From positions 1 through 10,710 of the forward strand of contig VSPV01000083.1 in the NCBI GenBank assembly GCA_009775605.1: 10,710 nt of DNA, read 5' to 3'. Shown here one piece after another: positions 6,254-10,710 of the stretch. The notes below the pieces were generated by a model. That model was given only the letters and a program-made list of their open reading frames with translations. It made no database searches and was not told the DNA's origin. The DNA comes from Paramuribaculum sp. GTDB taxonomy: Bacteria > Bacteroidota > Bacteroidia > Bacteroidales > Muribaculaceae. The stretch's first letter is position 1. Every line of letters begins with the position of its first letter. Made by a program: the position numbers and the translations under genes.

Positions 6254-6811
6254 ATGAAGCACTCTTACCTTTTTCTCGCCGACGGCTTCGAAGAAATTGA
6301 AGCTCTGGCCACAGCCGACATCCTGCGTCGCGCAGGAATCAAAACCATTCTCGTTTCCATCAAAGACACTCCCGAAGTCACAGGAGCCAACTCAATAAAA
6401 GTCACCGCCGACACCGTGATTGCCGACGTGGAGCTTACCCCCGATACCGAATGGCTCATCATGCCCGGCGGAATGCCCGGCGCCACCAATCTTGCCGCTT
6501 GCGCCAAGCTCACCGGCATGATTAAGGAACAGTTCAGCCGCGGAGGTCGCATAGCCTCGATCTGCGCCTCGCCCGGCGTGGTGCTCGGTCCTCTCGGAGT
6601 CCTCGACGGACGCACCGCCACCTGCTATCCCGGCTTCGAGTCCTACGCTCCTAAAGCCCATTTCACCGGAAATCCCGTGGAGGTGCTCGACACCCTTGTG
6701 ACAGCCAACGGCCCCGGCGCCGCCTTCAAGTTCGGTTATGCCATAGTGGCTCTGACCAAAGGTCAGGAAGCAGCCGCCGACCTCAAGGCAGCCATGATGT
6801 ACCGCTCCTGA
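6254..6811 (+). CDS. DJ-1/YajL-family protein
   Basis: A 185-residue cytoplasmic protein of the DJ-1/PfpI superfamily, close in size and sequence to bacterial YajL and human DJ-1. The reactive cysteine C104 sits in 'IASICASPGVVLGPLG' (100-115) at the nucleophile elbow. E16 in 'DGFEEIEALATADILRRAGI' matches the glutamate (E18 of DJ-1) that pairs with it. 'IMPGGMPGATNL' (69-80) and 'ANGPGAAFKFGYAIV' (151-165) are also family signatures. Members have been described as oxidative-stress protectors, chaperones and glyoxalase- or deglycase-like enzymes; which applies here is not visible. It is transcribed alone, divergent from apbE, with an inverted repeat just after the stop. Confidence 0.93.
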   Translation: MKHSYLFLADGFEEIEALATADILRRAGIKTILVSIKDTPEVTGANSIKVTADTVIADVELTPDTEWLIMPGGMPGATNLAACAKLTGMIKEQFSRGGRIASICASPGVVLGPLGVLDGRTATCYPGFESYAPKAHFTGNPVEVLDTLVTANGPGAAFKFGYAIVALTKGQEAAADLKAAMMYRS

Positions 6812-6822
6812 TTACCACTTGC

Positions 6823-6842
6823 CTAAAGATATTTATCTTTAG
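6823..6842 (+). terminator. Perfect AT-rich inverted repeat after the DJ-1 gene
   Basis: CTAAAGATA and TATCTTTAG are exact reverse complements, separated by only TT. The stem is AT-rich and is not followed by a clear T-run, so it is a weak candidate terminator. It could also be a protein-binding site upstream of topA. It starts 11 bases after the stop at 6811. Confidence 0.35.
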
Positions 6843-6859
6843 AGCAGTACCCGTATTTA

Positions 6860-6895
6860 CCGCCATGACTCCATTTTATTAAGGAGTTATGGCGG
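6860..6895 (+). terminator. Long GC-containing hairpin between the DJ-1 gene and topA
   Basis: The arms 6860-6872 and 6883-6895 pair over 13 positions with a single G-U pair (6867 with 6888) and a 10-base A/T loop. A T-rich stretch (6907-6919) follows some bases later rather than immediately. The likely job is terminating readthrough from the DJ-1 gene. The right arm also contains AAGGAG-like and ATG sequences that would start a longer topA frame, and would block them when folded. It lies about where the -33 region of the topA promoter should be. Confidence 0.5.
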
Positions 6896-6911
6896 AATCA
6901 ATATCTTTTTC

Positions 6912-6919
6912 TAATTTTG
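6912..6919 (+). promoter_or_regulatory. Putative -7 box of topA
   Basis: TAATTTTG is a full match to TAnnTTTG and lies 27 bases before the ATG at 6946, giving a leader of about 20 bases. It supports the 6946 start rather than the upstream ATG at 6889, which would precede this transcript's start. Confidence 0.5.
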
Positions 6920-6945
6920 TCGCCGAAATTCATGTTTTTGATAAA

Positions 6946-9285
6946 ATGATTAAGAATCTTGTAATAGTGGAATCGCCGGCCAAGGCCAAGACAATCGAGA
7001 AATTTCTCGGCAAGGACTATAAAGTCATGTCGAGCTACGGCCATATACGCGATCTAAGCAAGAAAGATTTCTCCATAGGTCCCGACCACGACTTCAGTCC
7101 GGTCTATGAGATTCCGGCCGAGAAAAAGGAACTGGTTGAGTCGCTCCGCATGGCTGCCGCGCAGGCATCCATGGTGTGGCTCGCATCCGATGAGGACCGC
7201 GAGGGAGAAGCCATTGCCTGGCACCTTTACGAAGTTCTCGGGCTCAAACCTGAAAATACACGTCGCATAGTATTTCACGAAATAACCAAAGACGCCATAC
7301 TCCACGCCATTGCCAATCCGCGCGGAATCGACCTCAATCTGGTCGACGCCCAGCAGGCGCGCCGCGTGCTCGACCGCATTGTGGGATTCGAGCTCTCCCC
7401 CGTGCTCTGGCGCAAGATAAAGCCCGCGCTGTCGGCCGGCCGCGTGCAGTCGGTAGCCGTGCGTCTCACCGTGGAGCGCGAAAACGAAATCAAGGCATTC
7501 AAAAGCGAGCCCTATTTCCGCGTCACAGGCCTCTTCACCACACCCGACGGACGCCAGCTCCGCGCAGAGCTTTCCAAGCGTCTCTCCTCCCAGAAAGAGG
7601 CCGAGGCTTTTCTCGATGACTGCTCACGCGCACGGTTTGAGGTGACTGACGTCAACGTGCGTCCCCTCCGCAAATCGCCGGCGCCTCCCTTCACCACCTC
7701 TACGCTGCAGCAGGAAGCAGCCCGAAAACTCGGATTCACCGTCTCGCAGACCATGATGGTGGCCCAGCGTCTCTACGAGTCCGGTTTCATAACCTATATG
7801 CGTACCGACTCGCTCAACCTCTCGTCGCTTGCAATTTCCACCATTTCCGACGAAATTCGCAGCGAACTCGGCGAGCGTTATCTCAAGGTGCGCAAATACC
7901 ACACCCAGTCAAAGGGAGCACAGGAGGCACACGAGGCCATACGTCCCACCTACATATCCCACCACGATATTGAAGGGACACCGCAGGAGCGCCGCCTCTA
8001 CAACCTCATCTGGAAACGCACCATCGCCTCCCAGATGGCCGACGCCGAAATAGAGAAGACCACCGTTGACATCACGCCCTCCGACCGCCCTGAACATTTC
8101 ACCGGTTCAGGCGAGGTAATCCGCTTCGACGGCTTCCTGAAAGTATATCTCGAGGGCAACGACGACAAGGCTACCGACACCGACGGCGAATCATCCTCCA
8201 CCCTTCCCCCCGTAAGCAAAGGCGAAGAGCTCAAGGCAGCCGAAATCACCGCCTCCGAACGCTTCACACAGCATCCTCCGCGCTATACCGAGGCATCGCT
8301 GGTAAAGAAAATGGAAGAACTGGGTATCGGACGTCCGTCAACCTATGCTCCCACCATCTCCACCATCCAGCAGCGCGAATATGTGGTGAAAGGCGACCGC
8401 CCCGGCGAGAAACGCCGTGCCGCTACCCTCACGCTCAAAGACGGCTCCGTGACCACCGCCACCGATACCGTGGTGATCAACTCCGACAAAGGCAAACTCA
8501 TACCCACCGATACCGGAATAATAGTCAATGACTTCCTCACCGACTATTTCCCCAACGTGCTCGACTTCAACTTCACTGCCAACCTCGAGCAGCGCTTCGA
8601 CCTCATTGCCGAAGGCGATGCCCGCTGGAAAGGCGAAATCGGCCGTTTCTACGATGTATTCCACCCCGAGGTGACCCGCGCCAGCCAGATGCGTCTGGAG
8701 CACAAGGTGGGCGAACGCGTGCTCGGCACCGACCCCGCCACAGGCAAGACCGTTTCGGTTAAGATAGGCCGCTTCGGCCCCGTAATCCAGATAGGCGAGA
8801 GCACCGATGAGGAAAAACCCCGCTTCGCGTCGCTGCGCCCCGACCAGTCTGTGTTCGACATCACTCTGCAGGACGCCCTCAAGCTCTTCGAGATGCCGCG
8901 CCACCTCGGCTCGTTCGAGGACGCGGAAGTGAGTGTCGGCATAGGCCGTTTCGGCCCTTATGTGAAGCATTCCGGGAAATATGTTTCGATTCCGAAAGCG
9001 ATTGCCCCAACCGCGATAACTCTCGAAGAGGCCATCGACCTCATCCGTGCCAAGCGTGAGGCAGAGGCCAAAAAGGAAGTGAAACTCTTCCCCGACGACC
9101 CCGACATGCAGATTCTCAACGGCCGCTACGGAGTCTACATCGCCTACAAAGGCTCCAACTACAAGATTCCCAAGACCGTCTCCGACCCCGCCGCGCTTAC
9201 CCTCGAGGAGTGCCGCACCATCGTGGAGAATCAGGAAAACAAGCCCAAACGGACCGCGCGCCGCACCGCCAGCCGTAAAAAATAA
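6946..9285 (+). CDS. topA: DNA topoisomerase I (type IA)
   Basis: A 779-residue enzyme that relaxes negatively supercoiled DNA by a transient single-strand break. The N-terminal Toprim domain has E9 (VIVESPAKAKTIEKFLG) and the metal-binding 'SDEDREGEAIAWH' (81-93, with D82, D84 and E86). The catalytic tyrosine is Y284 in 'SGFITYMRTDSL', with R286 next to it. 'SAGRVQSVAVRL' (163-174) and 'ELGIGRPSTYAPTIS' (458-472) are further family motifs. The C-terminus carries three Toprim_C-type repeats (around GRFGPVIQIG at 608, GRFGPYVKHSGKYVSIPK at 667 and GRYGVYIAYKGSNYKIPK at 726) and a basic tail, and has no cysteine zinc fingers. An ATG at 6889 would add 19 residues, but family members begin close to MxKNLVIVESPAKAK and a promoter box lies inside that extension, so I chose 6946. 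Confidence 0.96.
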   Translation: MIKNLVIVESPAKAKTIEKFLGKDYKVMSSYGHIRDLSKKDFSIGPDHDFSPVYEIPAEKKELVESLRMAAAQASMVWLASDEDREGEAIAWHLYEVLGLKPENTRRIVFHEITKDAILHAIANPRGIDLNLVDAQQARRVLDRIVGFELSPVLWRKIKPALSAGRVQSVAVRLTVERENEIKAFKSEPYFRVTGLFTTPDGRQLRAELSKRLSSQKEAEAFLDDCSRARFEVTDVNVRPLRKSPAPPFTTSTLQQEAARKLGFTVSQTMMVAQRLYESGFITYMRTDSLNLSSLAISTISDEIRSELGERYLKVRKYHTQSKGAQEAHEAIRPTYISHHDIEGTPQERRLYNLIWKRTIASQMADAEIEKTTVDITPSDRPEHFTGSGEVIRFDGFLKVYLEGNDDKATDTDGESSSTLPPVSKGEELKAAEITASERFTQHPPRYTEASLVKKMEELGIGRPSTYAPTISTIQQREYVVKGDRPGEKRRAATLTLKDGSVTTATDTVVINSDKGKLIPTDTGIIVNDFLTDYFPNVLDFNFTANLEQRFDLIAEGDARWKGEIGRFYDVFHPEVTRASQMRLEHKVGERVLGTDPATGKTVSVKIGRFGPVIQIGESTDEEKPRFASLRPDQSVFDITLQDALKLFEMPRHLGSFEDAEVSVGIGRFGPYVKHSGKYVSIPKAIAPTAITLEEAIDLIRAKREAEAKKEVKLFPDDPDMQILNGRYGVYIAYKGSNYKIPKTVSDPAALTLEECRTIVENQENKPKRTARRTASRKK

Positions 9286-9303
9286 CCCTTTCACACTCCC
9301 GCC

Positions 9304-10215
9304 ATGCCTTCCAACCAGAGTCGTCCGGCCGCGTCGTTCAAGCCCGATGTCATAAAGAACTTCTCCATACAGGCTCCTGCCGAGCTCCTGCCCTTCGTCA
9401 CCGAAAATCTTCCGGAGATCAAGCGCACGCGCCTCAAGCAGATGCTCGCCCACAACCAGATTGCCGTCAACGGCACTCCTGTGCGCCAGTTCAACCATCC
9501 GGTACAGCCGGGCGATACCGTAAGCGTGAATTTCACCCGCGAATTCCAGGTGTTCTACAACCGCCGTCTCAAGATAGTCTACGAGGACGACGATATACTG
9601 GTGGTGAACAAGGGCTACGGTCTTCTCTCCATGGGCAACGACAAGGTGAAGGACGGCACAGCCTACTCCATCCTCAAAGACTATCTCAAGCGTAAGGACC
9701 CGCGCAACAAGATTTTCATAATCCACCGCCTCGACCGCGACACCTCCGGCCTCATGATGTTTGCCAAAAATGAAAAAGCCAAGGAAGCCATGCAGCACAA
9801 CTGGAACAACATGGTGCTCAACCGCAAATACGTAACCGTGGTAGAAGGCGACGTTGAAGAGCCGCAGGGCGTGGTGCGCAGCTATCTCGGCGAGACCTCG
9901 CAGTTCGAGGTGTTCTCCACCGACGATCCCTCGCAGGGAAAACTCGCCGTCACACGCTGGACGCGCCTCAAGGAAGGCTCGGAATACTCTCTTTTGGAAG
10001 TAGAGCTTGACACCGGACGCAAAAACCAGATACGCGTTCACATGAAGGACATAGGCCATCCCATTTCCGGCGACCGCAAATACGGTGCCGAGGCTTCGCC
10101 CATCCACCGTCTGGCCCTTCACGCGCGCACTCTCCGCTTCATCCACCCCGTCACACGCCGCGAGATGATGTTCGAGACACCGGTGCCCTCCTCGTTCATT
10201 CGTCTGGCCCGCTGA
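9304..10215 (+). CDS. RluA-family pseudouridine synthase
   Basis: A 303-residue RNA-modifying enzyme that converts uridine to pseudouridine, probably in rRNA. An N-terminal S4 RNA-binding domain spans about residues 20-80 (RTRLKQMLAHNQIAVNGTPV at 41-60). The catalytic domain has the diagnostic 'HRLDRDTSGLMMFAKN' (141-156), with D144 as the catalytic aspartate. It also has 'LNRKYVTVVEG' and the RIHM-like 'TGRKNQIRVHMKDIGHPISGDRKYG'. The exact target position (RluA, RluC or RluD type) cannot be told from sequence alone, so no symbol is given. It starts 18 bases after topA and is probably cotranscribed with it. No unusual feature is seen. Confidence 0.93.
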   Translation: MPSNQSRPAASFKPDVIKNFSIQAPAELLPFVTENLPEIKRTRLKQMLAHNQIAVNGTPVRQFNHPVQPGDTVSVNFTREFQVFYNRRLKIVYEDDDILVVNKGYGLLSMGNDKVKDGTAYSILKDYLKRKDPRNKIFIIHRLDRDTSGLMMFAKNEKAKEAMQHNWNNMVLNRKYVTVVEGDVEEPQGVVRSYLGETSQFEVFSTDDPSQGKLAVTRWTRLKEGSEYSLLEVELDTGRKNQIRVHMKDIGHPISGDRKYGAEASPIHRLALHARTLRFIHPVTRREMMFETPVPSSFIRLAR

Positions 10216-10276
10216 ACTCTTCCGCGTGTCGGCGCGTTAGATTATAACAGATTACTAATTCCAATATCAAACTGTT

Positions 10277-10684
10277 ATGACCTACCGTGTAATTGACATT
10301 GAAGGCGTAGGCGAGCTATACGCCGCCAAGCTTGGCGCTGCCGGAGTAGACACCGTTGAACAACTCCTCGAGCGCTGCAAGACTCCTCAGGGCCGCGAGG
10401 CTCTGGCTCTCGAAACGGGAATCTCGCCCAAACTCATTCTCCGTTGGACCAACCACGCCGATCTCTTCCGCATCAAAGGCGTAGGTCCGCAGTTCGCCGA
10501 ACTTCTCGAGGCTTCCGGCGTGGATACCGTTAAGGAATTCCGTCACCGCCGTCCCGACAATCTCCACACACGTCTGGTGGAAGTCAACACCGAGCGCAAC
10601 CTCTGCGGCCGCGTCCCCTCCGAGAAAGAACTGACCGCCATGATTCAGCAGGCAGCCACCCTCGAGCCCATGGTCACCTATTAA
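10277..10684 (+). CDS. DUF4332 helix-hairpin-helix protein
   Basis: A 135-residue cytoplasmic protein with two helix-hairpin-helix-like units: 'IEGVGELYAAKLGAAGVDTVEQLL' spans about residues 8-31 and 'IKGVGPQFAELLEASGVDTVKEF' about 66-88. Both have the GVG hairpin followed by a GVDTV turn. This matches DUF4332. Such units usually bind DNA non-specifically, so a nucleic-acid role is plausible, but the function of the family is not known. It lies 61 bases after the RluA-family gene in the same direction. No clear -7 box is visible in that gap, so readthrough from topA is possible. The window ends 26 bases after its stop, with no terminator seen. Confidence 0.88.
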   Translation: MTYRVIDIEGVGELYAAKLGAAGVDTVEQLLERCKTPQGREALALETGISPKLILRWTNHADLFRIKGVGPQFAELLEASGVDTVKEFRHRRPDNLHTRLVEVNTERNLCGRVPSEKELTAMIQQAATLEPMVTY

Positions 10685-10710
10685 CCCCACCCTTCCCCCT
10701 ATCTCCGACC

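Noticed and set aside
8338..10146. 602-codon open frame on the minus strand opposite topA and the RluA-family gene
   Set aside because: Both plus-strand genes have unmistakable family motifs throughout. The antisense frame is a by-product of their strong codon bias, and its translation shows no recognisable domain.
10216..10276. Promoter or terminator between the RluA-family gene and the DUF4332 gene
   Set aside because: Only 4- and 5-base inverted repeats and no TAnnTTTG match are visible, so neither can be supported.

Overview
The window looks like a chromosomal piece of a fairly GC-rich member of the Bacteroidales; a Muribaculaceae-like genome is my best guess. The reasons are Bacteroidetes-type -7 promoter boxes (TAnnTTTG) upstream of several genes, a lipoprotein whose lipobox cysteine is followed by the acidic run SDDE, a DUF4377 domain, and Bacteroidales-like IlvE, TopA and RluA sequences. 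No rRNA, tRNA, CRISPR array or transposase gene was found.

Region 1 (1-2620) is the accessory part. Two minus-strand genes, probably one operon, encode a DUF4377 lipoprotein that may be surface-exposed and an exported protein with an HEXXH (HENLH) zinc-peptidase motif. They are visibly poorer in GC than the rest: positions 541-600 hold 20 G/C of 60, against 42 of 60 at 3541-3600 in ilvE. The pair is bracketed by two direct copies of a GC-rich, hairpin-forming repeat of about 166 bp (4-169 and 2450-2616), with a third partial copy at 2379-2423. The left copy runs into the 3' end of the peptidase-like gene and supplies its last codons and stop. The roughly 260-base leader upstream of the lipoprotein gene contains nested complementary segments and may be a structured RNA.

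Region 2 (2660-4275) holds ilvE (branched-chain aminotransferase) and, 1 base after its stop, a small HD-domain phosphohydrolase. Region 3 (4276-5122) holds a 5 x 9-bp tandem repeat that is G-rich on the minus strand, a T7-lysozyme-type amidase (minus) and, divergently, a 92-residue very acidic protein. Region 4 (5132-6811) holds an ApbE-type flavin transferase lipoprotein (minus), which ends 9 bases from the acidic gene, and a divergent DJ-1/YajL-family gene, with two back-to-back -7 boxes between them.

Region 5 (6812-10684) starts with two strong inverted repeats. They are followed by topA (DNA topoisomerase I), an RluA-family pseudouridine synthase 18 bases behind it, and a helix-hairpin-helix DUF4332 protein. 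This part is housekeeping. The points most worth a second look are the repeat-bracketed low-GC cassette, the putative structured leader, the tandem G-run repeat between convergent genes, and the palindromes in front of topA.
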